In this document: one piece after another, positions 8,670-17,605 of the stretch | Position numbering within the stretch: the first letter of the stretch is position 1 | How the letters are laid out: each line of letters starts with the position of its first letter | From: Vibrio tubiashii | GTDB lineage: Bacteria > Pseudomonadota > Gammaproteobacteria > Enterobacterales > Vibrionaceae | Assembly: GCA_000775715.1 (NCBI GenBank) | Contig: JRWQ01000002.1 | Location: 37,734-101,733 of the forward strand | Direction: 5' to 3' | Length of the DNA stretch: 64,000 nucleotides | Made by a program: the position numbers and the translations under genes | The notes under the pieces: model-generated | The model's database searches: none | Told to the model about the DNA's origin: nothing | The model's input: only the letters and a program-made list of their open reading frames with translations

Positions 8670-8787
8670 CTATTCTATTTGATAAAAAAAATAAGGCAAC
8701 CAAGCAATTACTTGATGTGATATTTGCCCAAACCTTACAGCGTCTAATGCGAAGATTGTCTATAAAACAATCTAAAACACTGAATTT

Positions 8788-9198
8788 CTATAAACCGACG
8801 TCCGCAGCTGTAAGGTTATGGTACTCAGTTGGGATTTGATCCCAAGCAGACTTAATCTCGCGAATGATCTCAATCACATCATCAATCGGCTGAGGATTAT
8901 TTTGATGATTCGCTTCCGTAATCTGTGTGATCATGAATTCATACAGCTGATCGAGGTTCTGAGCGATATCCCCACCGTCATCCATCGACAAACAACTACG
9001 TAAACTAATGATAATATCTAGAGCTTTACCCAAACGCTCGCCTTTAGCCGGAATATTCCCCGCTTGCATCGCCGCTTTACCTTGAATCAAACGTTCAATA
9101 GCACCAGCCATTAGCATTTGAACAATTTTATGCGGGGAGGCCGCACTGAGCTGGCTATCAACCGATACCTTCTTGTAAGCCTGTAGTGAACCACGCAT
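8788..9198 (-). CDS. fliS: FliS, flagellin export chaperone
   Basis: FliS (FlaJ in some vibrios) binds the C-terminus of flagellin in the cytoplasm and delivers it to the export gate. It has 136 residues, the usual size, with the N-terminal signature LQAYKKVSVDSQLSAASPHK followed by the helical repeat containing MLMAGAIERLIQGKAAM and the C-terminal IIREIKSAWDQIP. It starts 14 bp after flaI. It is the last gene of the flaG-fliD-flaI-fliS run, with a terminator about 120 bp downstream. Three client flagellins are encoded just upstream (12061-15942). Confidence 0.95.
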   Translation of the reverse strand: MRGSLQAYKKVSVDSQLSAASPHKIVQMLMAGAIERLIQGKAAMQAGNIPAKGERLGKALDIIISLRSCLSMDDGGDIAQNLDQLYEFMITQITEANHQNNPQPIDDVIEIIREIKSAWDQIPTEYHNLTAADVGL

Positions 9199-9212
9199 AA
9201 CAACCCTCTTTT

Positions 9213-9536
9213 TTATAAAAACTTTTGATACTGCTGAACGGAACGCTTGCCATGACGATACTTTTGTAACGCCTGCCCCAGTTCAGAAGTTTTACTCTGC
9301 ATTAAAGACACAACAGTTTGGGTTCTTTCAACCGCGTCATGCCACTGCTGCAACTTAGCAAGTTGCGGAGACTTTTCTATCTCACTCAACAAACTTTGCA
9401 ATAACTGTTCCCTTATATCGACGAGCTGAACAATTTCTTCAGCGTTTATCTCTTCAAATGTAAGAGTTTCAGATACTTTTTGATCTAAATCACATAAATC
9501 TGCTAACCGACGCAGAAAATCACTATCCGAGTGCAT
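9213..9536 (-). CDS. flaI: FlaI, FliT-like flagellar protein
   Basis: A small, mostly helical protein of 107 residues in the position of flaI of vibrio polar flagellar clusters, between fliD and fliS. In enteric bacteria this position is held by fliT, the FliD export chaperone, and FlaI is often regarded as its functional counterpart. That role is inferred from position; sequence similarity cannot be judged by eye. The protein is rich in charged heptads (EKSPQLAKLQQWHDAVERTQ) with no signal peptide or membrane segment, consistent with a cytoplasmic chaperone. It overlaps the end of fliD by 14 bp, so the two are translationally coupled. Confidence 0.8.
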   Translation of the reverse strand: MHSDSDFLRRLADLCDLDQKVSETLTFEEINAEEIVQLVDIREQLLQSLLSEIEKSPQLAKLQQWHDAVERTQTVVSLMQSKTSELGQALQKYRHGKRSVQQYQKFL

Positions 9537-11544
9537 TCATCATCCCTGCTAGCTGAGACTGCATCTTACTGGTTGCATCCTGCATTGCCGAAAATTTGGC
9601 GTGCGTTCGTTGCTCTAGGCTTTCCATACGGCGATCAAGTGCCGCTTGATCATCTCGGAGTCGGTAAGTTCGCTCAGTCATACTTTGCTCACGGTTGCGG
9701 ATTGAACCAGTGACACCCGTCAAGCCTTGAATCGCATCTTCAACCTTTTTGGCGAAACCGTTGTTGCCACCAAAAAAACCTTCAAGCTTATTGAAGTTAT
9801 TGTTCAACTGACGATCGAGCATACTGTAGTTTATCTCGAGCGTACCTTGACGAGTGGTGGTGATACCGAACTCAGTGAGCGTTTTTAAATCTTCAGGAGC
9901 AGCATCGACGCTAGAAGAGAATACGGCTTTTAATCGCGAGTCTGCGCTACGGACAATACTGTCGCCCGCTAGTGGCCCTGCCATCCCCGTTCTTGGGTCA
10001 ACACCGCTCAGCTCCTTAGTGGTCTGGTAGAACTGATTGTATGAAGCAACAAATTGCTCAATATCTTCTCGCACCCCTTGTCGGTCATACTCAATATCAA
10101 TCTCTGATGCAGGCTTGCCAGCCTCAGTACGTCCTTTCAAAGTCAAATCGACGCCATCAATGGCATCTTCAATAATGTTGTTGTTACTTGAAAGTTGGGC
10201 AACGCCATCGAGTAGTACTTTGGCATCTTGCGCCGCTTGAACCTCTGTCATACCGCGGTAGGTATCAAAAGATTGCTGCGCCGCTTTCAAATCGGCCTGT
10301 GCTTGATCGATCCTTTCTAAATACTCACGCTCTTGCGCTGGCAATTTGGCTCGCTCAAGTTCTTTAGCCTGTTCTGGTGTTAACTCTCCCGACGCCACTC
10401 GCTGGGCCAACAGTGCCTTTTCATCCGCGACTTTCTGTTCAATCCGAGCCTGCTCTGCATCCAGCCTAGCTTGGGCTTCCTTCGGAGTTACATAAGAGTC
10501 GGTTAGTGTACCAGAGGCCGTATTGGACCAGCCCGGAACATCTGGCGCTTTCTCTTGAGCTTTACCATCTAGCTGAGGCTCTGGCTCCCAATACGAACTT
10601 AATAGTGTACCCGATGCCGTTTCCGTCCACCCCGGGATTCGCTCTTCAGGCTTAATGTATTTATTCGCTTCGATGCCAGCTTGTGCTGCCGCAGCCGTCG
10701 CTGTTTTGGACATTTGATTATCTGCAGTAGCGTCTTTCGCTGCATTGGGGTCAGCGTTCGTCGCGGCCTGCCTAGAGGCGTCGGCGATTTCTTGGTCTAC
10801 AATTTTTGCCGCTTCAATATTGCTTTCGGCAATCTTATCGGCAACTTTTTGCTCCTCCGGTGTTAGAGGCGCAATTAGCTCTTGAGCAGCTGAACGAGCG
10901 CGCTCAAGGTCTTTAACCCGTTGCTCAAGGGTTTTATATTCAAGTAATTTAAGCGGGTCGCCGGCTTTTGCTTCGGCGCGCATTGAGATGTCGTTGTCTT
11001 GACCAGATTGGTTAGATGCAACGATCAGACGAGGACCTTCGGTGTCGTTAATAACAGCAGCACGCACCCCTGGATTTGATTTACTTCCGTTGATACCACG
11101 TACGATATCAATCAATTTAGAGTTCTCTTGCACATCAATCGAGAACTTGTCACCTCCCATCGAAATCTGCAGCTTACCCGGCCCAAACTTTGCGTCTTCC
11201 GGCAAAACATCGGACGCAATTTTATGACTTTGGGCAAGCTGCAACACATCGATAGCATATCGACCAGCGATAGCTTCAGTGGTTGCCGTCGCAGATACTA
11301 CAGCCTCATCCGTGGATTCAACTGTTCTTGCGGCGAAAGCTTTCTCTTGACGAAAGCTCGCCATCAAGTTTTTCATCGTATCCAGCGACTCTCTGAGTCG
11401 ACCATAAGCACTGATACTGGAATCGATCTGGGCGCGCTCATTGTCAATTCGTTGCTGCTTAGGTATGCGCTCCGAATCCACAATTTTGCTGACCATAGAA
11501 TTGATATCCATGCCAGAATTCATGCCTATAGGGCCAAAACTCAT
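9523..11544 (-). CDS. fliD: FliD (HAP2), flagellar filament cap
   Basis: FliD caps the tip of the filament and guides flagellin polymerisation. It has 673 residues, long compared with roughly 470 in enteric bacteria but typical of vibrios. The N-terminal domain (SFGPIGMNSGMDINSMVSKI) and C-terminal FliD domain (about 455-665, ending MQSQLAGMMNALG) are intact. The extra length is a charged, alanine- and glutamate-rich helical insertion (about 200-430) that contains two copies of the motif PGW-x-x-TASGTL-x-x-SY near residues 303 and 336. It lies 19 bp after flaG and overlaps flaI by 14 bp. The insertion is probably a surface-exposed coiled region. Confidence 0.95.
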   Translation of the reverse strand: MSFGPIGMNSGMDINSMVSKIVDSERIPKQQRIDNERAQIDSSISAYGRLRESLDTMKNLMASFRQEKAFAARTVESTDEAVVSATATTEAIAGRYAIDVLQLAQSHKIASDVLPEDAKFGPGKLQISMGGDKFSIDVQENSKLIDIVRGINGSKSNPGVRAAVINDTEGPRLIVASNQSGQDNDISMRAEAKAGDPLKLLEYKTLEQRVKDLERARSAAQELIAPLTPEEQKVADKIAESNIEAAKIVDQEIADASRQAATNADPNAAKDATADNQMSKTATAAAAQAGIEANKYIKPEERIPGWTETASGTLLSSYWEPEPQLDGKAQEKAPDVPGWSNTASGTLTDSYVTPKEAQARLDAEQARIEQKVADEKALLAQRVASGELTPEQAKELERAKLPAQEREYLERIDQAQADLKAAQQSFDTYRGMTEVQAAQDAKVLLDGVAQLSSNNNIIEDAIDGVDLTLKGRTEAGKPASEIDIEYDRQGVREDIEQFVASYNQFYQTTKELSGVDPRTGMAGPLAGDSIVRSADSRLKAVFSSSVDAAPEDLKTLTEFGITTTRQGTLEINYSMLDRQLNNNFNKLEGFFGGNNGFAKKVEDAIQGLTGVTGSIRNREQSMTERTYRLRDDQAALDRRMESLEQRTHAKFSAMQDATSKMQSQLAGMMNALG

Positions 11545-11563
11545 TCATTCACTCCAAGTACGA

Positions 11564-11989
11564 TTACACCGTCTGGTTAACAATTCCCGACGAATAACGG
11601 GCAGTTTGTTCCCGTAGACGACGTAAGATAACCAGCGCTTCCTCATCGGGTATCTGGCGAATAATATCGCCAGTCTCCGCTTCATATATTGTCACAACAT
11701 CTCGTCCCGATTCTTCGTCAACACGAAACGATAAGCCTTTATTGATCGACGAAATGAAGTCATTCATCTGCTCAACAATCCTTTCGCGCTCTGCCCGATT
11801 GAGTTTTTCACGCTCTTTCGAAGCTTCTATCATTTTTTCGACAGACTGAGCCGCTTTTTTGCTTATCTCCTGAGTAGAGACCTGTTCCTTCTGCGAGGAA
11901 ACTTGCTGCACATCATTCCTTGAAGCAAGTTTAGTGCCACTATCTGAGCCATAAGGCTGGATGTTCGATGTGTAGGATGGTATTTCCAT
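11564..11989 (-). CDS. flaG: FlaG, filament-associated protein
   Basis: FlaG is a small protein encoded between flagellin and fliD in most polarly flagellated gamma-proteobacteria; it influences filament length, but its molecular role is not settled. It has 141 residues: a serine- and glutamine-rich, probably disordered N-terminus, a charged helix (about 45-70, KMIEASKEREKLNRAERERI), and the conserved FlaG domain near the C-terminus (LSFRVDEESGRDVVTIYEAE followed by TGDIIRQIPDEEALVILRRL). It follows the third flagellin by 71 bp and precedes fliD by 19 bp. No clear promoter or terminator is seen in the 71-bp gap, so it may be read partly from the flagellin promoter. Confidence 0.92.
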   Translation of the reverse strand: MEIPSYTSNIQPYGSDSGTKLASRNDVQQVSSQKEQVSTQEISKKAAQSVEKMIEASKEREKLNRAERERIVEQMNDFISSINKGLSFRVDEESGRDVVTIYEAETGDIIRQIPDEEALVILRRLREQTARYSSGIVNQTV

Positions 11990-12060
11990 AACGATCTCCC
12001 TTCCACCTTAGCAGGTTACAACATACTGTTGCACCAATAAGCTCCCATCGAACCTATCGA

Positions 12061-13194
12061 TTAACCTAATAAGCTAAGAGCTGCCGACGGAGACTGCTTC
12101 GCTTGCGCTAGTACCGAGGTACTGGCTTGCTGAAGAATTTGCGACTTAGTCATCTGAGTCGTTTCCTTCGCGTAGTCAGTATCAACAATACGGCTTCTAG
12201 ACGCATTAACATTTTCGTTAATGTTATCTAAGTTACTGATAGCATGGCCAAAGCGGTTTTGGAATGCACCTAGTTCAGCACGCTGGCTATCTACCGCTTT
12301 TAATGCACCATCAATAACAGATACTGCCAATTGTGAACCGGCAACTGTCGACACATCAACATCGGCAACCGTGCGATCTTCTGCGGCTCCAAAGCCAATC
12401 TCCGAACCTAGCGCACCGCCAATAGTTACATCTGACGAGACTTTATTAGTCGCAGCAAAAAGTTGCAGCTTACCTTCTTCGCCAACCGATGCTTTTACAT
12501 CTTCACTTTGACCGTTAATGTAAGTAGCAAGCTGTTCAATATCGTCGCCTGCTTTTGCATTAATCGTCAGCGACTGTGCGTCTCCATGTACATCAGTATA
12601 GTCTAGGGTCAGATCAGTTGCTCCTTCAGCGACAGTCCAATCAGGTGCCTTACCTGCTGCTGCGATATATGCTTTCCCGCCCATATCCATAGTATCTGAG
12701 CGCATATTGCCCATGGAAAGCTGAACAGCCTCACCAGAGCTTGCACCAATTTGGAATGATTGAGTACCGAAAGTACCGTTAAGCAGTTTATTACCACCAA
12801 ATGATGTGGTTTCTGCAATACGGTTAAGCTCATCGTTTAGAGCAGTGACTTCTTCTTGAATTGCAAGTCGCTCTGAACGAGAGTTGGAACCATTTGAGGA
12901 TTGCAATGACAAGTCACGCATACGTTGAAGTATGTTGGTTGTCTCGTTCATCGCACCTTCAGCAGTTTGCGCGATTGAGATACCATCATTCGCATTTTTT
13001 ACCGCCATGTCTAAGCCACGACTTTGCGAGTTCAAACGGTTTGAGATTTGAAGGCCAGCAGCATCATCTCGGGCACTGTTGATTTTGTAACCCGAAGATA
13101 AACGCTCCATCGATTTCTGCATGCCTTCAGTCGCCCCATTAAGGTAGCGCTGAGCGGTCATCGCAGACACGTTCGTGTTTACGTTAATTGCCAT
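12061..13194 (-). CDS. Polar flagellin (third of three tandem copies)
   Basis: A structural flagellin of 377 residues. The N-terminal D0/D1 region ([40 protein letters not shown]) and the C-terminal D1/D0 region (ending [18 protein letters not shown]) are conserved. The central D2 part (about 180-290) differs from the two neighbouring paralogues and is the presumed surface-exposed region. It resembles the FlaB/FlaD class of Vibrio, but I cannot assign the letter by eye. A sigma-28-like promoter lies at 13275-13301 and a good ribosome binding site (AAGGAG) precedes the ATG. FlaG follows 71 bp downstream. Confidence 0.95.
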   Translation of the reverse strand: MAINVNTNVSAMTAQRYLNGATEGMQKSMERLSSGYKINSARDDAAGLQISNRLNSQSRGLDMAVKNANDGISIAQTAEGAMNETTNILQRMRDLSLQSSNGSNSRSERLAIQEEVTALNDELNRIAETTSFGGNKLLNGTFGTQSFQIGASSGEAVQLSMGNMRSDTMDMGGKAYIAAAGKAPDWTVAEGATDLTLDYTDVHGDAQSLTINAKAGDDIEQLATYINGQSEDVKASVGEEGKLQLFAATNKVSSDVTIGGALGSEIGFGAAEDRTVADVDVSTVAGSQLAVSVIDGALKAVDSQRAELGAFQNRFGHAISNLDNINENVNASRSRIVDTDYAKETTQMTKSQILQQASTSVLAQAKQSPSAALSLLG

Positions 13195-13274
13195 ATTTGA
13201 TCTCCTTAGGCATTAGGGTGATGTGTATCTGCGTCTCTCACCTCGCATCAACACATCTCATTTCTCTCAATCCT

Positions 13275-13301
13275 TTAACGGCGAGTGAAAAAATACCTTT
13301 A
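13275..13301 (-). promoter_or_regulatory. Sigma-28 promoter of the third flagellin gene
   Basis: On the minus strand, TAAAG (13301-13297) is followed after 14 bases by GCCGTTAA (13282-13275), close to the FliA consensus TAAAG-N14-GCCGATAA. It lies about 80 bp upstream of the flagellin ATG. Confidence 0.8.
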
Positions 13302-13380
13302 GAAAAAAAATATTGACTTATTAACTTAATCCTGAGTGTTTTGGCTATTTTTCTTTATTTTTCAAAAAGTTAAACTAAAT

Positions 13381-13408
13381 AAAAAAATCCAGCCGAAGCT
13401 GGATTTTT
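13381..13408 (-). terminator. Terminator after the second flagellin gene
   Basis: A perfect 11-bp stem (AAAAATCCAGC with GCTGGATTTTT, tetraloop CGAA on the plus strand) lies 16 bp beyond the flagellin stop. On the minus strand it is followed by further T residues. It separates the second and third flagellin transcripts. Confidence 0.9.
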
Positions 13409-13424
13409 GTGATCTAGATTTGAT

Positions 13425-14561
13425 TTAGCCTAGTAAGCTTAGTGCCGAGTTTGGTGCTTGCTTCGCTTGAGCAAGAATAGAGCTTGACGCTTGAGAAAGA
13501 ATTTGCGACTTGGTTAGTGCAGTTGTTTCTTTCGCGAAATCAGTATCTTTGATGCGACTCTTAGACGCATTCACATTTTCATTAATGTTGTCTAAGTTGC
13601 TGATTGCATGGTTGAAGCGGTTCTGGAACGCACCCAACTCTGCACGATGACTATCTACATACTGAAGTGCACTGTCGATGATAGCAACCGACTCTTGTGA
13701 ACCACCGACAGTTGTCACGTCAATATCGTTAACCGTTACTGCATCACCCGCACCCATAGCTAACTCACCAGCAAGTCCACCAGCGAACGCAACTGTTGCT
13801 CCATCTACTTTATTGTTACCCGCATAAATCTGTAGCGCGCCATCTTGGTCTACTGACGCTGTTACCAAGTCTGTTTGACCATTGATGTAAGTTGCAAGTT
13901 GCTCAATATCGTCGCCTTCTTTTGCATTGATATTGATTGTTTGCTCTTCGCCAGCATTATCAGTCAGAGTAATCGTTAGGTCATTAGAACCAGCTTGAAC
14001 GCTCCAGTCTTTGTCTTTTGCATTCGCCGCTTGGAATGCTGTACCACCCATATCAGCGTTGTCGCTACGCATGTTATTTAGGGTTAACATCACCGCTTCG
14101 CCGTTGTCAGCACCGATTTGGAAAGACTTGGTTGCGTAAGTACCATTTAGAAGCTTGTTGCCACCAAAAGAGGTTGTTTCAGCAATACGGTTAAGTTCGT
14201 TATTCAAAGCCGTCACTTCTTCTTGAATCGCAACACGCTCTGATTTTGAGTTTGAACCGTTCGCAGATTGTAGCGATAGGTCACGCATACGTTGGAGGAT
14301 GTTTGTAGTCTCGTTCATCGCACCTTCAGCAGTTTGCGCGATAGAGATACCATCGTTCGCGTTACGTACCGCAACATCAAGACCACGGCTTTGAACGTTT
14401 AAGCGGTTTGAGATTTGTAGGCCCGCTGCGTCATCTTTTGCGCTATTGATCTTAAAGCCAGATGACAAACGCTCCATTGAAGTCTGTTGAGCATTAGTTG
14501 CACTGTTTAGGTAACGCTGTGCTGTCATTGCTGATACGTTAGTATTTACATTTACTGCCAT
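13425..14561 (-). CDS. Polar flagellin (second of three tandem copies)
   Basis: A structural flagellin of 378 residues starting [20 protein letters not shown]. The reading frame is open 24 codons further upstream, but the ATG at 14561 is right: all flagellins begin here and GGAG lies 8 bases before it. N- and C-terminal D0/D1 regions are conserved (ending [19 protein letters not shown]), while the middle (about 180-290) is diverged and acidic. It is closest in feel to the FlaA/FlaD class; the exact letter cannot be decided here. It has its own sigma-28-like promoter (14647-14673) and a strong terminator (13381-13408), so it is a monocistronic unit. No sigma-54 promoter of the V. cholerae flaA type is seen upstream. 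Confidence 0.95.
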   Translation of the reverse strand: MAVNVNTNVSAMTAQRYLNSATNAQQTSMERLSSGFKINSAKDDAAGLQISNRLNVQSRGLDVAVRNANDGISIAQTAEGAMNETTNILQRMRDLSLQSANGSNSKSERVAIQEEVTALNNELNRIAETTSFGGNKLLNGTYATKSFQIGADNGEAVMLTLNNMRSDNADMGGTAFQAANAKDKDWSVQAGSNDLTITLTDNAGEEQTININAKEGDDIEQLATYINGQTDLVTASVDQDGALQIYAGNNKVDGATVAFAGGLAGELAMGAGDAVTVNDIDVTTVGGSQESVAIIDSALQYVDSHRAELGAFQNRFNHAISNLDNINENVNASKSRIKDTDFAKETTALTKSQILSQASSSILAQAKQAPNSALSLLG

Positions 14562-14646
14562 GGTGATTTCTCCATTTGATTTTCCGTTGTAACCGGTTTC
14601 CGACGTCTCGGAAAACCAAAGTCGTTTTCTCATTAAGTTACTTTTA

Positions 14647-14673
14647 TTAACGGCGTGGCGCTGAAAATCTTGA
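14647..14673 (-). promoter_or_regulatory. Sigma-28 promoter of the second flagellin gene
   Basis: On the minus strand, TCAAG is followed after 14 bases by GCCGTTAA (14654-14647). The -10 box and spacing are identical to the promoter of the next flagellin at 13275. It is about 90 bp upstream of the ATG. Confidence 0.8.
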
Positions 14674-14808
14674 GAATTTTTTTGAGATTTTTTCGAAAAA
14701 AGTTCATTTGGAAGGGAAAACGTGACGAAATGGAAAAAACTACAAATAAAGTCATTTTTTCACTAAAGCTATCGATTCGCCTGTCGATAACATTCTCTTT
14801 TTTGAGAA

Positions 14809-15942
14809 TTAACCCAGTAGTGTTATCGCTAAGTTGGGCTGCTGTTTAGCCTGCGCAAGTATAGATGTACTGACCTGTTGCAGAATCTGCTGCTTGATCA
14901 TCTGAGTTGTCTCTTTCGCGTAATCAGTATCTTTAATACGACTGTTAGACGCAGATAGGTTCTCATTCACATTAGACAAGTTGTTAATCGCATGACTAAA
15001 GCGATTTTGCATCGCCCCTAACTCAGCTCGATGACTATCAACATATTGCAGTGCAGTATCAATTACGGATACCGCCCGTTGAGCCCCGCCGACCTTCGAG
15101 ATATCTAAGTTATCAACTGACTCGTAGCCAGAAAGCCCCATATTGAGCTGATTCGCTAAACTACCAGAGAATGAGAGGGTTCCAGACGTTTCACTACCTG
15201 CCATAAATAGCTGTAGTTGACCATCTTCATTGACAGACGCTGAGACTTTATCAGTTTGTCCATTGATATAGGTCGCAAGCTCTTCAATATCATCGCCCAC
15301 TTTGGCTTTGATTTGAATCGTCTCTTGCACTCCATTAGCACTGGTATATTGCATATTCAACATCTGACTGCCTTGACTCACTTGCCAAGCGTCATCGGCT
15401 TTAGCACCAGCGATGTAGCTAAAACCACCCATATCTATGCTATCAGAACGCATGTTCTTCAATGAAACCTGCACAGCTTCACCGGAGCTAGCACCAATCT
15501 GAAATGAGGAAGAGGCAAATGAACCATTTAGCAACTTCCGACCACCAAAAGAGGTCGTTTCAGCGATTCGGTTTAATTCGTCGTTTAAAGCGGTCATTTC
15601 CTCTTGCAGCGCCGTTCGCTCCGCTCGGCTGTTCGAACCATTAGCTGATTGAAGCGAGAGATCTCTCATCCGTTGCAAAAGATTGGTGGTTTCACTCATT
15701 GCGCCCTCTGCGGTCTGCATGATGGAAATACCATCATTGGCATTACGCACCGCGACATCTAAACCACGCATTTGTGACTCGAGACGATTAGAGATCTGCA
15801 ACCCAGCCGCATCATCTTTTGCACTGTTAATACGGTACCCTGAAGAGAGCCTCTCCAGTGATTGGTTCAGCATCTCAGTCGCATTGCTCAAATGGCGCTG
15901 CGCTGTCATCGCTGAAACATTGGTATTCACAGTAATGGTCAT
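14809..15942 (-). CDS. Polar flagellin, FlaE/FlaF-like (first of three tandem copies)
   Basis: A structural flagellin of 377 residues beginning [20 protein letters not shown], with [20 protein letters not shown] and [20 protein letters not shown]. These features recall V. cholerae FlaE and the FlaF of other vibrios, which stand first in this locus. The C-terminus ends [18 protein letters not shown], differing from the ALSLLG ending of its two neighbours. The central domain (about 180-290) is diverged. It has a sigma-28-like promoter (15976-16001) whose -35 element abuts the terminator of the gene upstream. No strong terminator follows it; weak hairpins lie at 14770-14805. Confidence 0.94.
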   Translation of the reverse strand: MTITVNTNVSAMTAQRHLSNATEMLNQSLERLSSGYRINSAKDDAAGLQISNRLESQMRGLDVAVRNANDGISIMQTAEGAMSETTNLLQRMRDLSLQSANGSNSRAERTALQEEMTALNDELNRIAETTSFGGRKLLNGSFASSSFQIGASSGEAVQVSLKNMRSDSIDMGGFSYIAGAKADDAWQVSQGSQMLNMQYTSANGVQETIQIKAKVGDDIEELATYINGQTDKVSASVNEDGQLQLFMAGSETSGTLSFSGSLANQLNMGLSGYESVDNLDISKVGGAQRAVSVIDTALQYVDSHRAELGAMQNRFSHAINNLSNVNENLSASNSRIKDTDYAKETTQMIKQQILQQVSTSILAQAKQQPNLAITLLG

Positions 15943-15975
15943 AAAATGATGTCATCCTTTTTCGGCTTACCCTCT

Positions 15976-16001
15976 TTATCGGCTGAGGCTGAATTTCTTT
16001 A
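15976..16001 (-). promoter_or_regulatory. Sigma-28 promoter of the first flagellin gene
   Basis: On the minus strand, TAAAG (16001-15997) is followed by a perfect FliA -10 box GCCGATAA (15983-15976) after 13 bases, one less than at the other two flagellins. It begins about 30 bp upstream of the ATG. Confidence 0.8.
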
Positions 16002-16002
16002 A

Positions 16003-16031
16003 CAAAAAAGCCGAACATTTCTGCTCGGCTT
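16003..16031 (-). terminator. Terminator after the Dyp-type peroxidase gene
   Basis: On the minus strand, AAGCCGA pairs with TCGGCTT and is followed by TTTTTTGTT. It lies 30 bp beyond the peroxidase stop, and its T-run abuts the -35 element of the flagellin promoter. Confidence 0.88.
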
Positions 16032-16061
16032 CAATTGAATAGGATTTGGTGGTTTATCTGC

Positions 16062-16964
16062 TTACTTTAGGTTTAACTCTGCTAGCATTTCGTTGCTAGG
16101 TGCAAAGAAATAAGCACCCGTTACCGCTTTAGTAAAGCGCAGCAGTTGGTCTGTCTTGCCATCCGTCACACCGTACATACTCTCGAGCATAGCTTTAAAG
16201 TTATGCAGTGTATTACAGTAGGCAATAAATAGTAGGCCATGCTCACCAGAAACACTTCCGTAAGGCAGGCTATGACGAACAATCTTCAAGCCTTTGCCCT
16301 CTTCTTTAATGTCGACACGTCCCACGTGAGAAGCCGCAGGCACATCATCTAGCTCAATTGAATCAGGCTTAGTACGGCCAATCACCTTCTCTTGTGCTGA
16401 AACATTCAAACGATTCCAAGATGGTAAGTTGTGAATGAAGCGTTGTACCATCACATAGCTACCACCGGAAAACTCACCTTGGGGAATAATCGCCACCTCT
16501 TCACGCTGAGCTTCTTTCGGGTTCTCGGTCCCATCAATGAAATCCGTCATGTCGCGCGAATCTAAGTAGCGATAACCATATGTTTCATCGACAACAGCAA
16601 CGCTCTCTGCGACTTGAGCAAAGAACTTACGCAGCAGATAGAAATGGAGGTCATGACGATTTGAGTGGCAGTGGATAAGTACATCAACATCTGAACTTGG
16701 CGCAACGACATCGCCTTCTCCCAAAGTAGGAAAATCAATCAGTTCTTGAGGAACAGAAACATTAAGCTTGCTCCAAAACGCTTTGGTGAATGCGATAGAA
16801 AGTGTCAGTTCTGCACCAGGTTGCTGGACATTAAGTTCATCAACCAAAGCTGGCAGAGCTTGTAGCTGCTGCAATACAGACGATTCATTTTGGTTGACCT
16901 TAAGCAATGTGTACTGTGCGAAAGGGCCCGCTTCAGGAAGAATGGCACTTTGAGGGTATGACAT
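16062..16964 (-). CDS. yfeX: Dyp-type haem peroxidase, YfeX family
   Basis: A cytoplasmic dye-decolourising-type haem peroxidase of the class that contains E. coli YfeX, with 300 residues. The Dyp signature GxxDG is present as DFIDGTENP (near residue 140), which supplies the distal aspartate. The proximal histidine is expected in ASHVGRVDIKEEGKGLKI, followed by the conserved arginine and the SLPYG loop. There is no signal peptide, as in YfeX. The physiological substrate is not known; YfeX has been connected with porphyrinogen oxidation and debated as a deferrochelatase. The next gene upstream is a YfeZ-like membrane protein, the same partnership as in E. coli. A terminator separates it from the flagellin locus. 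Confidence 0.93.
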   Translation of the reverse strand: MSYPQSAILPEAGPFAQYTLLKVNQNESSVLQQLQALPALVDELNVQQPGAELTLSIAFTKAFWSKLNVSVPQELIDFPTLGEGDVVAPSSDVDVLIHCHSNRHDLHFYLLRKFFAQVAESVAVVDETYGYRYLDSRDMTDFIDGTENPKEAQREEVAIIPQGEFSGGSYVMVQRFIHNLPSWNRLNVSAQEKVIGRTKPDSIELDDVPAASHVGRVDIKEEGKGLKIVRHSLPYGSVSGEHGLLFIAYCNTLHNFKAMLESMYGVTDGKTDQLLRFTKAVTGAYFFAPSNEMLAELNLK

Positions 16965-17044
16965 TATTAGTTCCTCACTCGATTTTTGCTCAGTGTATTT
17001 TGAATAATTAGCAATGTTTTGATAGTGATCATCAATTACTTAAA

Positions 17045-17503
17045 TTAGGTTGTCGGAACATTCTGAAAACAATCTTTAACGCTCCGACTCTTAACGAAGT
17101 AAATAATTAACCACAGCAGAAGCAGCATTACCGCACCATTTGCCCAGCTAAACGCACCGTGTACAAGGTAGATGTGGTACAGGGTTTGCGATAATTGAGC
17201 AGTGGCGGTGACTAAAGTAATGCCACGCCCATAGGTCACAATCTTATTCAGCCATGAGCGTTCTGGGCTGCGTAAACTCACCATCCACATTAAAAGTATA
17301 CTAGGAATGCCCATAGCTAAACCTAGGTAAAGCATGGTGTGATCGGGATAAACGATCTGTAGAATTTTACTACCGCTATCTCGACTAGCGCCTGCTACCA
17401 CAAACACCACCCAAGCTTTGGCTAAAAACAACCATGCCAACCAAACGAGCTTAGGTGCTTTAAGAAAGCCGTGTTTATCATATTGTTCTATCGCGTAACG
17501 CAC
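17045..17503 (-). CDS. YfeZ-like inner membrane protein (DUF2919)
   Basis: A 152-residue integral membrane protein with about four hydrophobic segments (near 20-40, 55-75, 88-108 and 118-138). The N-terminal block YDKHGFLKAPKLVWLAWLFL followed by AKAWVVFVVAGASRDSG is characteristic of the DUF2919 family, which includes E. coli YfeZ. Function is unknown. It lies 80 bp upstream of the yfeX-type peroxidase in the same direction; yfeX and yfeZ are also neighbours in E. coli, so the association is conserved across families. A joint role, for example in haem or redox handling at the membrane, is only an inference from that linkage. Confidence 0.8.
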   Translation of the reverse strand: MRYAIEQYDKHGFLKAPKLVWLAWLFLAKAWVVFVVAGASRDSGSKILQIVYPDHTMLYLGLAMGIPSILLMWMVSLRSPERSWLNKIVTYGRGITLVTATAQLSQTLYHIYLVHGAFSWANGAVMLLLLWLIIYFVKSRSVKDCFQNVPTT

Positions 17504-17605
17504 TGCTGTATCGCTGTTTTTACTTCGTGACCCCTTACTCTATACCAATTTATCTAATTCGCCATTAGTTCTTGCGTATTAAACCAATAGGCAAAAGAGT
17601 ATTGA

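Noticed and set aside
11128..11580. 150-codon plus-strand frame at the fliD/flaG junction
   Set aside because: Antisense to conserved fliD N-terminus and flaG C-terminus; no recognisable domain.
14770..14805. Hairpins beyond the first flagellin stop (ATCGAT...ATCGAT-like and ATTCTC...GAGAAT)
   Set aside because: Stems are short and no T-run follows on the minus strand, so I do not call a terminator.
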